Source: Armatimonadota bacterium (GTDB taxonomy: Bacteria; Armatimonadota; Fimbriimonadia; Fimbriimonadales; Fimbriimonadaceae). From it: DNA of 64,000 bases. The position numbers and the translations under genes were made by a program. The DNA lies in NCBI GenBank assembly GCA_029781035.1, contig JAKOXK010000095.1, forward strand, positions 1-64,000, read 5' to 3'. This document shows positions 43,806-51,792 of this stretch, piece by piece; within the stretch, counting starts at the first letter, position 1; every line of letters begins with the position of its first letter. Below the pieces are notes generated by a model that was not told where the DNA came from, did not search any database, and was given only the letters and a program-made list of their open reading frames with translations.

Positions 43806-44837
43806 CTACATCCCAAACCGGTGCAGGGCACTCAGGCTTTCGCCCAGGATCATGCGCTTGCACGCCTCACCCAACAACGGCGCGATCGGGATCACTGTCA
43901 TTTTGCCCTTCGCCATCGAGGCCTTGTTTCCGAGCGGGATCGAATCTGTCGTCACGAACTCGTCCACCTCGGAGGCAGCGAGCTTAGCCATCAGTTCTTC
44001 GTCTGTAAGGCGTTTGTCCGCGAGCACTCCGTGCACCACCAGAACCCGGACCGACTTGGCGCCTTCCGATTTCAGGATCTCGGCGTCGCGCAGGACGGTG
44101 TTGCCGGTCAGGATCTCGTCATCCACCAAGATGCAGTGTCGGTCGCGCACCTTTCCACTGACTGCCTTGATCACCGGCGACTCAGTGTCGTCGAGGCGAG
44201 TCTTGTACATGTAAGCCGGCTCCAGCCCGAGCGCGGCTGGCACCATCTCAAACCGCTTCGCAGCGCTCGAGTCGGCAAAGACAACGACACACCCTTCGGG
44301 CCCGAACTTGTCGAGATAGTTGGCTTTGATGTGGTCCACCAACAACGGGACACCCGGCACCTCGTCCGCAGTCGGCACAAAGTACTGCTTGATGTGAGGG
44401 TCGTGGGGCTCGAGCAACATCACGCGCTGCACGCGGAGCACTTTGTTCAGGATCTCGGGCAGCCGCTGCCCCATGACCGATATGCGCGGCCGGTTCTTCC
44501 GGTCGGACCGGCAATAGGGCATGTAAGGAAACACGACAAAGGTCTGTCGCGGATGGGCGTTGTTGATCGCGTCGATCAAGGCCAGAAGCTGGATGACGCC
44601 GTCGCTCACGGGTGGAGTCTGCGTGTGCAAGACCAAGGCGATGCGGTCTCGAACGTTGCTGATCTGCACTTCGATGTTCTCATTCGAGAACGAGCTGATG
44701 TTGGCCTGGCCACGGGCGACCTGGATGTGCGGATCCGACTCAGCCATGCGTTCGCGCAACTCGCACTCTATCGCGTCGGCCAGTACTTTCGTGCCCGTTG
44801 TCGAGAAGACCTCGACCGCCGTGTGACCGTTTGCCAT
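43806..44837 (-). CDS. prs: Ribose-phosphate pyrophosphokinase
   Basis: 343 residues. It makes PRPP from ribose-5-phosphate and ATP for nucleotide, His and Trp synthesis. Seen: VFPYMPYCRSDRKNRP in the position of the usual YARQDRK motif, the catalytic loop region FADSSAAKRFE and the PRPP-binding motif CILVDDEILTGNT. The motifs deviate somewhat from housekeeping Prs proteins (no classical KRR/H-N-V pattern), so it may be a divergent paralogue. Divergent from the S37 peptidase across 184 bp. Confidence 0.88.
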   Translation of the reverse strand: MANGHTAVEVFSTTGTKVLADAIECELRERMAESDPHIQVARGQANISSFSNENIEVQISNVRDRIALVLHTQTPPVSDGVIQLLALIDAINNAHPRQTFVVFPYMPYCRSDRKNRPRISVMGQRLPEILNKVLRVQRVMLLEPHDPHIKQYFVPTADEVPGVPLLVDHIKANYLDKFGPEGCVVVFADSSAAKRFEMVPAALGLEPAYMYKTRLDDTESPVIKAVSGKVRDRHCILVDDEILTGNTVLRDAEILKSEGAKSVRVLVVHGVLADKRLTDEELMAKLAASEVDEFVTTDSIPLGNKASMAKGKMTVIPIAPLLGEACKRMILGESLSALHRFGM

Positions 44838-45021
44838 GTTAACCGGGGATCATGTTACTCGGATCAGTGGCTGGCAGACTTGCCTGAACGGTCGAAGGCC
44901 GGACACTTCCCCGAGGAACTTCTCCCCACCTTCTCCAGCGTCCTCGATTCCAGCCGATCGATTGCGAAAGAGTTCGACGCGGCTCCTGGACTCTCGCTCC
45001 TGACAGTAGACTCGCACCGTT

Positions 45022-46320
45022 ATGGGGTGGTCTCTTGGCGTTCGCCGTTCAGCCGGTCTCGTCGCTGCGGTCATGGCCTCGGTTGTGCTGGCGCACGCGC
45101 AGGCCTCGGACGAAATTCTGGCAAAGCTGAAGTCTCTGCCGGGCGTGGTCGACGTCGCCACCGAGGGGCGGAACAATGTCACCTACTACGACCTAAGCTT
45201 CAAGCAGCCAGTCGACCATAGGCGACCGACCGGAGCGACGTTCGTGCAGCACGTCTTCCTACGAAACACGGGGTTTGACCAACCGGTACTGCTCGGCACA
45301 GAAGGCTACGCCGCGCGAGGGCCAGAGGGCGGCGAATTGGTCCGCATGCTGGGCACGCCAAACTTGGTCACGGTCGAGCACCGCTACTTTGGACGCTCCA
45401 TTCCTGACCCCGTCGACTGGAGTCAGCTCACGATCAAGAACGCTGCCGACGACATGCACGCCATCGTCACTGCCCTTAAGACGCTCTACAAGGGCAAGTG
45501 GGTCGCCACCGGCGCCAGCAAGGGTGGCCAGACCGCGCTCTACTACAAGTGCTACTACCCCCGCGACGTGGACGCGACCGTCGCTTATGTCGCGCCAGTC
45601 AACATTGGCCAGGAGGATCCCCGCATCAACGAGTTCATGGCCCACGTGGGCGACGAGGCGACCCGTGCCAAGATCAAGGCGTACCAGATCGCGCTGTTGA
45701 AGCGCGAGGATGAAGTGCTGCCTTTGCTCAAAGTCAAGGACGCCGACTATTCGATGGGAGTAGCCAAGGCTTATGAGTACGGTGTCCTGGAGTTTCCCTA
45801 CGCGTTCTGGCAGTACGGCTCCCAGCCCAGCGGCCTGCCAGCCCCCGACGCCCCTGCCCAAGACCTGGCCGACGAGTATAAGAAGGTGAACTCGATGTTC
45901 TACTATTCCGACGCGGGGATCAAGACGTTCGAGGCCTTCTACTACCAAGCTTTCACCGAGATCGGCTATTACAACTACGACATCACCGACTTCAAGCCAT
46001 ATCTGAAGCACAACCCCAACCCGACCAACACCGACCTCTGCCCAGCGGCGACCCGAGGCCATATCGTCTACAACCCTGCCACCCTGGCGTTCGTCTTCCA
46101 CTATCTACAGTACGAAGCGCAGAACGTGGCCTTCGTTTACGGGGAGACCGACGCGTGGTCTTCGACCCAAATGGAGCTCTTGGGGCGCACCAACGCGGTG
46201 AAGATGGTGGTCAAGGGCGCCTGGCACAACGCGAGCGTACGCGCCGCGTCGGACGAGCAAAAGAAGCAGTTCTTCGATGCGATGGACGCGTGGCTAGAGA
46301 TGAAGCTGCGGCGGGATTAG
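45022..46320 (+). CDS. Secreted peptidase of family S37 (PS-10)
   Basis: 432 residues with a signal peptide (AGLVAAVMASVVLAHA). The family N-terminal pattern FKQPVDHRRPTGATFVQHVFL is followed by LGTEGYAARGPEGGELVRML, VEHRYFGRSIPDP and the serine nucleophile in ATGASKGGQTALYY. A late Asp (YGETDAWSS) and His (KGAWHNASVRAA) complete the alpha/beta-hydrolase triad. S37 enzymes are tripeptidyl aminopeptidases; exported here. Confidence 0.88.
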   Translation: MGWSLGVRRSAGLVAAVMASVVLAHAQASDEILAKLKSLPGVVDVATEGRNNVTYYDLSFKQPVDHRRPTGATFVQHVFLRNTGFDQPVLLGTEGYAARGPEGGELVRMLGTPNLVTVEHRYFGRSIPDPVDWSQLTIKNAADDMHAIVTALKTLYKGKWVATGASKGGQTALYYKCYYPRDVDATVAYVAPVNIGQEDPRINEFMAHVGDEATRAKIKAYQIALLKREDEVLPLLKVKDADYSMGVAKAYEYGVLEFPYAFWQYGSQPSGLPAPDAPAQDLADEYKKVNSMFYYSDAGIKTFEAFYYQAFTEIGYYNYDITDFKPYLKHNPNPTNTDLCPAATRGHIVYNPATLAFVFHYLQYEAQNVAFVYGETDAWSSTQMELLGRTNAVKMVVKGAWHNASVRAASDEQKKQFFDAMDAWLEMKLRRD

Positions 46321-46403
46321 CGCAGTGCTTCGCTCATCGCTTGATCTTGTCGAACAGTGACGGCGAGTGATCGGAGGAAGGCGCGAGACTCCTTGGCGTT
46401 CAT

Positions 46404-46544
46404 CTACTTGTCCCAAACAGAAAACGTCTGTTGGTCAGACTTGGTCACTTCGACAATGTCGACATCGCCACCCAGACGAAGAACCGGCACTGAGATCGGC
46501 CCATCGTGAGTCCACGATTCATCGCGAGGATAGTTGTCGTCCAT
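46404..46544 (-). CDS. Possible small protein or gene fragment (46 aa)
   Basis: A minus-strand frame from ATG 46544 to TAG 46404 reads as protein-like (MDDNYPRDESWTHDGP, then ISVPVLRLGGDVDIVEV and VWDK at the end). Upstream in-frame sequence (IQYCGQPVL) is also protein-like but ends at a stop codon. It could be the remnant 3' end of a lost gene or a small ORF. No family recognised. It lies in the 308-bp gap between the S37 and DinB genes, which is otherwise empty. Confidence 0.3.
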   Translation of the reverse strand: MDDNYPRDESWTHDGPISVPVLRLGGDVDIVEVTKSDQQTFSVWDK

Positions 46545-46628
46545 TAAGACGGGCTGGCCGCAGTACTGGATGGACTAGTCCATTCTCCAGTGAAGCTGGC
46601 GCCTGGTCACAGCGCAAGCCAGGCCGCC

Positions 46629-47111
46629 TTACCGGATCGTGTGCCAACGCTGGTCGATCCCCGCCTCTAAGAGGCGGTCGCGCAACTGTCCGGCGTGCTC
46701 CTGCAAGTGCCGGAGGTTCAGCAGGACGTGGTCTAGCTTTGGGATCTTGTACCAAGGGATGCCGCAGTCCTTCGCGGACAGGTCGATCTTGTCGATCAGA
46801 GGGTCGATCCTGTCGTCCACCCGCTGCCAAAACTCCACCAACTGCTCCTTGGTGTAGGGCTCCGGCTCCAGGATCTCCGTGTGCTCGTCGCCCTCGACTT
46901 CGTCGCGGTGGTGCTCCCATCTGACAAAGTCGTCGACGTGCACCTGAAGGTAGAGCTCGGTGTAGAAGAGCGCATGGTAGGCCAGTCGGTAGAACTGCCT
47001 CGGCGGCTTGCCGGCTGCCCACATCTCCGGCGGGCAGGCGTCGATCGCGCCCTTCATCATGTCCATCCCGGCGTGGTACTGGCCCTTTAGGGCCCCCTTC
47101 AAGGCGTCCAT
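46629..47111 (-). CDS. DinB-family four-helix metal-binding protein
   Basis: 160 residues from ATG 47111; a longer frame to 47369 adds a low-complexity leader that overlaps the next gene. The DinB/YfiT-like pattern shows a first histidine in LAYHALFYTELYL and a C-terminal HxxxH-type pair in NLRHLQEHAGQLRDRL. Family members bind divalent metal and include bacillithiol- or mycothiol-dependent transferases; the exact role is unknown. Confidence 0.82.
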   Translation of the reverse strand: MDALKGALKGQYHAGMDMMKGAIDACPPEMWAAGKPPRQFYRLAYHALFYTELYLQVHVDDFVRWEHHRDEVEGDEHTEILEPEPYTKEQLVEFWQRVDDRIDPLIDKIDLSAKDCGIPWYKIPKLDHVLLNLRHLQEHAGQLRDRLLEAGIDQRWHTIR

Positions 47112-47271
47112 GCCAACGAGTATTGCACCTGCGTTTCTCGCACCCTCGGCTTTCAGGGGAGAGGGTCGGCGAGGCGAGCTTGGCGAGGGAGCCAATACGC
47201 CGCCCACAAGTGAAGGCGAAGGTGTCTTGGGCCCGTCAAAACCGAGAAGCCCCGCGCAGTACACTGGTCCC

Positions 47272-47523
47272 GTGACGGAACAGGACAAGCTCAGGCGAGT
47301 AAGGTTCCGGTGGTGGGGCGCTGCATGCGGCGTCGGTGCTCTCGCAGTGGAAGTGGCCCGCGAGGCCACCCTGCCTCCGCCACAGGGAATCGACCTGACG
47401 CAGGGCTACCAAAGCATTGGCGTCGTCCAGTCCCTACTCTGGTTCTCGGTTCCGGCCGGGCTTGTCGGAGCACTCATTGGAGAGTTCGTTTGGGCCCTGT
47501 GGTCAGGTCGCAGTGGCCGATAG
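47272..47523 (+). CDS. Small hypothetical membrane protein
   Basis: 83 residues from GTG 47272 (VTEQDKLRRVRFRWWG). Two hydrophobic segments are seen (WWGAACGVGALAVEVA and SLLWFSVPAGLVGALIGEFVWALW). It is divergent from the DinB gene. No family recognised. Start uncertain; the frame is open further upstream but that part is low-complexity. Confidence 0.5.
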   Translation: MTEQDKLRRVRFRWWGAACGVGALAVEVAREATLPPPQGIDLTQGYQSIGVVQSLLWFSVPAGLVGALIGEFVWALWSGRSGR

Positions 47524-47839
47524 GGGCCGGTTTCTCCTAGCCAGTGCGAGAGCGAACGGCGGTGCCTGTCCTCCCTCGAGGAGCCGTGGCAAAGACAAAT
47601 CCGCTCGATGGTAATCAGAGCACGCCATGCGCAAGCTCCAGCGATCGTTTCCGGCGCCATCACCGCATGGCATTGCGGGTATCCGTGTAGGCCCAAGGGA
47701 TCCACAGCAATCCTGACTCCCGGCTTGCAGCAGGCCTCAACGAAACTGGCCACCGGGCGCCACTCTCACTGCCAAGCCCTGCTACGGATCCTGTCGTCTT
47801 CATGCCATACGGCAGAGTTCCGTCCCCGTTTCCTCGCAC
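47524..47839. other. Intergenic stretch without a clear gene
   Basis: 316 bp. Open frames exist on both strands (for example a minus-strand frame ending at 47406), but they lack codon bias, ribosome sites or recognisable motifs. I see no hairpin or repeat worth naming. Confidence 0.45.
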
Positions 47840-48286
47840 TCAATTGAGAGAATCGCCCTGTGCCGGAACCCTTCTGCGCAAAAGGAAGTAGTCTTCTTCC
47901 CGTCCCGATCCCACCACTCGGCAGTAGACCGCTGGCACGACGTTCCACTCACCCTGCGTGAACTCCCTCGACGAGGTACCACCCGCGAGCCAAGAGAGTT
48001 TCAAGTCCGGTTCCAGTGTTGCTGAACAGGTGTCCGGCGGAAAAACATAGACCTGTCGCTCTTGAAGCGATAAGTTCACGAAGTGGAGCACGATCGTGGG
48101 GCCCCTGCTGTTGAGTGCTGCGCTTTTGCTTGTCTCGCACCAGACGATCACACCATTCGTCGAGCGGATGACGGCCAAACTCCATGCAGACCATACACCA
48201 GAGAGGATGAACAAACACCCGAACAGCGCAGCTCTCCGCGGAAACTTGACGAACGAAATGCCAAGTGCTTTCCTATGGACTCCCAA
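47840..48286 (-). CDS. Hypothetical protein with N-terminal membrane segment
   Basis: 148 residues from TTG 48286, which has GGAG about 8 bases upstream and overlaps the stop of the preceding gene by 14 bp; an ATG at 48331 would lengthen it by 15 residues. A basic start, one membrane helix (AALFGCLFILSGVWSAWSLAV) and a soluble domain of about 100 residues with three cysteines. No family recognised. Probably cotranscribed with the gene at 48273; GC is lower than the window average. Confidence 0.5.
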   Translation of the reverse strand: MGVHRKALGISFVKFPRRAALFGCLFILSGVWSAWSLAVIRSTNGVIVWCETSKSAALNSRGPTIVLHFVNLSLQERQVYVFPPDTCSATLEPDLKLSWLAGGTSSREFTQGEWNVVPAVYCRVVGSGREEDYFLLRRRVPAQGDSLN

Positions 48287-49328
48287 CGTTTCTCCGATTC
48301 CTAAGAACGATCCATCCAGCAATACCGCCAAATCCCATGGTTAGTCCAAGCGGCAGCCATGGAAACCGTTTGTCTTTGTATACCGGAATGTTCACAGGCG
48401 GCGGTACGGTGCCGGATACATGGGCCTTTCCAGCCTGCACCTCCGATATCACAGACAACTGCCTCCCCAACTGATCCTCAAATGAGCCATTTGAGGCGTG
48501 GTACAACACTGTCGCTTGGCCCTGGTCACCATCATAGGTTACAGTCATCCCGTCCTTCACCACCGTGGACACAGTGGGAACCTCGGAAGCGGGAACACCC
48601 AGTTTTGCACTAGTTAGTTTCAACTCGAAGTCGGCGTCGACCTTTGGAACGAGCGTCCCGTTCACTGGCACCATTCGAAACGAAGAAAGCAAGATCTCGC
48701 CAGGCACCTGTCTGTCGCCAAGCGTTCGAAAACCACTGTAGCGCGACTTCCCAGCAAGCGGAAGACCGAGCCGCAGCTCGACGAACCTCCCCGAACTGTC
48801 ATCTCTCTGGATCAACTCACCTGCGGCAAAGGCTCTCTCGCCCTTTAACTGGCTGATCAGCAGACCGACGTTCCAGTGGCCCCCTTCTCGCTCAAGGGAG
48901 CGTTTCCTGTCGACCGTATTCAGCTCTGGAACTTGCTCGAGTACGGTGAAAGGGCTCGCAGCCGGAAAGTTGTACGGAAGGAGCAAAACGAGAGGCATCG
49001 CATCAAGACAAAAACCGTCACGGCAGTTAGCCCGGCTGTTGCCTTGAGACACATAGATCCTACCCTTTGTGCTCACCATTGAGAAGCCGTCTTGGCCACC
49101 AAGATTGAGGCGGTAGTAAAGAGCCTTCTGCGTGTTGATCAAGATGAAGTCGCCGTGCTTCACTACTCCCGACTGTGATCGAAGGCGGGCAGTCACTGCA
49201 TACTGTAAAACACAGCTTTCCCGAAACTCGGGAATCTTCGTAGACGAGACTTGTGCCTCACCAAGACATGAGAAAGCAAACAGCAAGAATGGGAGATCGA
49301 AATGTCGGATAGATTTGCTGAAGACCAT
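48273..49328 (-). CDS. Exported hypothetical protein with C-terminal membrane anchor
   Basis: 351 residues. Signal peptide (LPFLLFAFSCLGEAQ), a beta-rich ectodomain of about 290 residues with a cysteine pair (ANCRDGFCLDAMP), and a C-terminal helix followed by a basic tail (WLPLGLTMGFGGIAGWIVL then RNRRN). The topology implies a periplasmic domain anchored at the C-terminus. Not a PEP-CTERM protein: no V-P-E-P motif. Family unknown. Base composition is lower in GC than neighbouring genes. Confidence 0.65.
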   Translation of the reverse strand: MVFSKSIRHFDLPFLLFAFSCLGEAQVSSTKIPEFRESCVLQYAVTARLRSQSGVVKHGDFILINTQKALYYRLNLGGQDGFSMVSTKGRIYVSQGNSRANCRDGFCLDAMPLVLLLPYNFPAASPFTVLEQVPELNTVDRKRSLEREGGHWNVGLLISQLKGERAFAAGELIQRDDSSGRFVELRLGLPLAGKSRYSGFRTLGDRQVPGEILLSSFRMVPVNGTLVPKVDADFELKLTSAKLGVPASEVPTVSTVVKDGMTVTYDGDQGQATVLYHASNGSFEDQLGRQLSVISEVQAGKAHVSGTVPPPVNIPVYKDKRFPWLPLGLTMGFGGIAGWIVLRNRRNVGSP

Positions 49329-49342
49329 CAGTCATTCTCCGG

Positions 49343-49596
49343 TTATCCACCCGTCGACTGTCCGGAGCCATTGCAGGCGTAGTGATCGAACCAGCAGTCA
49401 TGGCCCTGATACTGATAGGTGCCTTGCTGCGAGCAGACCCCATTGTGGGGGTCGGGATCATACTCATATTATATCGATGTTCTTGGCACGGACGTGCATT
49501 GCTGCAAATACCTTTCTTGGAATCGCACGAATAATGTAAAGTATCATAATGGATGCTGCGGCGGGGGGGGGGCTTTTGGCCTACCGAGTTGTTCAT
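49343..49596 (-). pseudogene. Disrupted small cysteine-rich ORF
   Basis: Two overlapping minus-strand frames look like one protein broken by a frameshift. The first begins at ATG 49596 (MNNSVGQKPPPRRSIHYD, then CDSKKGICSNARPCQEHRYN). The second continues as EYDPDPHNGVCSQQGTYQYQ and GHDCWFDHYACNGSG to a TAA at 49343. Together they hold several cysteines and many Tyr/Gln/His. A run of ten identical bases lies in the first part. There is no good ribosome site. It may be a decayed gene, a phase-variable gene or a sequencing indel. Confidence 0.35.
49563..49572. repeat. Homopolymer run of ten G (ten C on the minus strand)
   Basis: Ten consecutive G on the plus strand. It falls inside the small disrupted cysteine-rich frame, where it encodes Pro-Pro-Pro plus part of the next codon. 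Confidence 0.9.
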
Positions 49597-50156
49597 GGAT
49601 GGAGGAATTGTAGTCCTCTGAGCGTTGGTGAGCCTAGAATGAGCTCGTTGGCGAATACTCGCGAGAGGGCAAAGTGCGGCAGGTAATACAAATCTCCCAG
49701 GCCATTGATGACCGACGTTTGTACACGCATTGGTTGTGGGTGTCTGCCGCGTTAAAAGGAGTTAGCCCGGTTCGCCTGACCGGACAGTTGCCTTGCTTGT
49801 CAAAGTTGAGTGTTGTCGGTCTTGGAGCGCCGTGGATCGAGGAACTCTACTCGATGGTTGTTTGAGCGCGCCATGCGCATGCGCGAGGCGGGTTTCACAG
49901 TCCTCTTTGCATGACGATTGCCCCGGGGTGACACGCGGGATGCGCACCCTTTGCCAGACGTCACTTTGCTCGCGCCGAACACACTTCACCGACCTACTTC
50001 CACATGGGCGATGGTGTTTTTGGGTGCCCCTTCCTCTGGAAACTGATTACGCGACACGAGGAGCTGGCAGAGGAGTGAATTCCGGATTATGGCTTTCTAG
50101 ACCCCTGTTTGCCCTCCGCGTCTGCAAGGTTCCCGCAAACGAATGGGTTGGCGGAA
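49597..50156. other. Gene-poor low-GC stretch
   Basis: 560 bp with no frame that I can support. Composition is mixed and lower in GC than the genes that follow. No terminal repeats, tRNA or transposase remnant was recognised. Confidence 0.5.
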
Positions 50157-51032
50157 TCACTCCGCGATCGGCTTCGCACCGAGCTTGCGCAGAGCCTCGG
50201 CCGCTTCGGCCCACTCGGCCACCCGCACGGGCCGGCCCGCACGAAGGGCAGACTTAGCCAGCGCTTCCATGTTCCCACCGGGGCGCACTTCCACCAGATC
50301 CATCGACGACGAGAGCGAGGCCACGAGCCGGTCGCGCGTTTTGTTCGAGTTCGGATGGTAGTCCTTGTCCGGATTGAGGCAGGAGACAGCCAGGTCGGTC
50401 TTCGGGTCGAACTGGTACCGCCAAAGGCGGGCCGCGGCGAACGGCTCGTCTTTCAGCTCCTCGCCGAGCGCCCGGAACAGGCCACGGTCCAGGACCAGCA
50501 GGCGAGGGGCACCCCAGCGCAACGGCACTACCGCCGACCGCTGGTACTCGGGCGTGTCGTGCCCGCACACGAGCGTCTTGCCGGCCAGCACCGCCTCCTC
50601 GGCGAGCTTCTCAACCGCCTCTAGACCGCGCCGCGAGGTGCCCCGAGAGCTGAGCACGCAACACGTTTCGGCCTCGAGCAACCGCGCGTTTCCATAGAGG
50701 AAGAGCACGCCGGGCGGGTCGGGATCCATCAGTTCGATGCGCCGAGGGTAGTGGGCGTCCGCCGCCGTGACCAGAGACACGCCGAGCGGCACAAGCCTGT
50801 CCTCGACCTCCTTCGCTTGCTTCACCCGCTCTTTGCGCGTGGCCGACCAAGCTTCTGCCGCCCTCGCAGGCAGGCGGTACTCCTCCCTGAGCGCCTCTGG
50901 CCCCAGCCGCAGGAACTCCTCGACACTGCGGCCGAGCAGGTCGTTCCGGGTGAGCACGCGCGTGATGGACTTGCCGCCGACGCCGGGGCTGAGCGCCAGG
51001 GCAAGGGTGAGGGTGCGGCGAGACGTGGCCAT
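50157..51032 (-). CDS. Divergent DprA/Smf-like protein
   Basis: 291 residues. The order of elements resembles DprA: an N-terminal helical part (LALALSPGVGGKSITRVL), then DAHYPRRIELMDPDPPGVLFLYGNARLL and a Rossmann-like stretch (CCVLSSRGTSRRGLEAVEKLAEEA). The canonical DprA GSRxxSxYG and SGxAxGID motifs are degenerate, so DNA or RecA loading cannot be assumed. It lies 3 bp after the MTA-phosphorylase-like gene and is probably cotranscribed with it. GC-rich. Confidence 0.65.
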   Translation of the reverse strand: MATSRRTLTLALALSPGVGGKSITRVLTRNDLLGRSVEEFLRLGPEALREEYRLPARAAEAWSATRKERVKQAKEVEDRLVPLGVSLVTAADAHYPRRIELMDPDPPGVLFLYGNARLLEAETCCVLSSRGTSRRGLEAVEKLAEEAVLAGKTLVCGHDTPEYQRSAVVPLRWGAPRLLVLDRGLFRALGEELKDEPFAAARLWRYQFDPKTDLAVSCLNPDKDYHPNSNKTRDRLVASLSSSMDLVEVRPGGNMEALAKSALRAGRPVRVAEWAEAAEALRKLGAKPIAE

Positions 51033-51035
51033 GTG

Positions 51036-51758
51036 TCAGCGGGCGAGCAGCGTGGCTGCCCGCAGCAGCGCGTCGAGGACCTCGGCGCCCTTGGCGCGCA
51101 TGACGTCGGTGACTTCGCCGTGGTGGAGCTCGGACTTCGTCAACCCGGCGGCGAGGTTGGTGACGACGGCGAGGCAGCCGTACGGAACCCCGGCCTCGCG
51201 CATGACGATGGCTTCGCTACTGGCCGTCATGCCGACGACGTCCGCCCCGAGCCGCTGCATCATGCGGATCTCGGCCGGCGTCTCGTAGCGCGGGCCATCG
51301 CCGCCCAGATAGACCGCCTCGGGTTGAAACTCCATGCCGGTTAAAGCTTCGCGCAAAGCGGGGGCGGCAGGGAAGGGGACGGAGAAGTCTGTGTGCACTA
51401 CCGTGTCGTCAAAAAGCGTGACACGACGAAATGTAAGGTCGATGAAATCGGTGCAGACGGCGAAGGTTCCTGGTTCCCACTCAGGATGGAGCGATCCCAC
51501 GGCAGCGCTGGCGAGGCAGGCCTTGACCCCAAGCTCTTTGAGCCCAGAGCCAAGGGCACGGTAGTTGACCTTGTGGGGTGGGGTCTTGTGCCCGGCCGAG
51601 TGGCGTTGGACGGCGGCGACGCGCACGCCCTCGTGCAGCACTACGCGCCCTTGGAGCTGCCCGAACCGGGTCTCCACTGAAAACGCCTCGCCACCCATGT
51701 GCGCGAGTCGTTCTCCGATCCCGGTTCCGCCAATAACGGCGACATCGGCCTTGTTCAC
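51036..51758 (-). CDS. Nucleoside phosphorylase, 5'-methylthioadenosine phosphorylase-like
   Basis: 240 residues from GTG 51758, with TAGGA 8 bases upstream and the family start directly after (ADVAVIGGTGIGERL); ATG 51782 is an alternative. Phosphate/purine-binding marks: VAAVQRHSAGHKTPPHKVNYRA, GGDGPRYETPAEIRMM and VVGMTASSEAIVMREAG. This pattern matches the MTAP/PNP family that cleaves methylthioadenosine or purine nucleosides. It starts 34 bp from the divergent beta-CASP gene. Confidence 0.88.
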   Translation of the reverse strand: MNKADVAVIGGTGIGERLAHMGGEAFSVETRFGQLQGRVVLHEGVRVAAVQRHSAGHKTPPHKVNYRALGSGLKELGVKACLASAAVGSLHPEWEPGTFAVCTDFIDLTFRRVTLFDDTVVHTDFSVPFPAAPALREALTGMEFQPEAVYLGGDGPRYETPAEIRMMQRLGADVVGMTASSEAIVMREAGVPYGCLAVVTNLAAGLTKSELHHGEVTDVMRAKGAEVLDALLRAATLLAR

Positions 51759-51792
51759 GGGGTTGATCCTACCCTGGGGCATACTGTGCGGC

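Noticed and set aside
43821-45221. Long plus-strand frame opposite prs
   Set aside because: Antisense to the PRPP synthetase with its recognisable motif, and it runs into the S37 peptidase in another frame.
47130-47260. Dispersed repeat or REP-like element before the small membrane protein gene
   Set aside because: The stretch is purine-rich with GAGGG/GGCGAGG patterns but has no second copy in the window and no convincing hairpin.
47406-47753. Minus-strand frame of 115 codons over the small membrane gene and the following gap
   Set aside because: Weak codon-position bias, no ribosome site, and it overlaps a better-supported plus-strand gene.
49597-50156. Insertion-sequence remnant in the low-GC gap
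   Set aside because: No terminal inverted repeats, target duplication or transposase-like frame could be seen.
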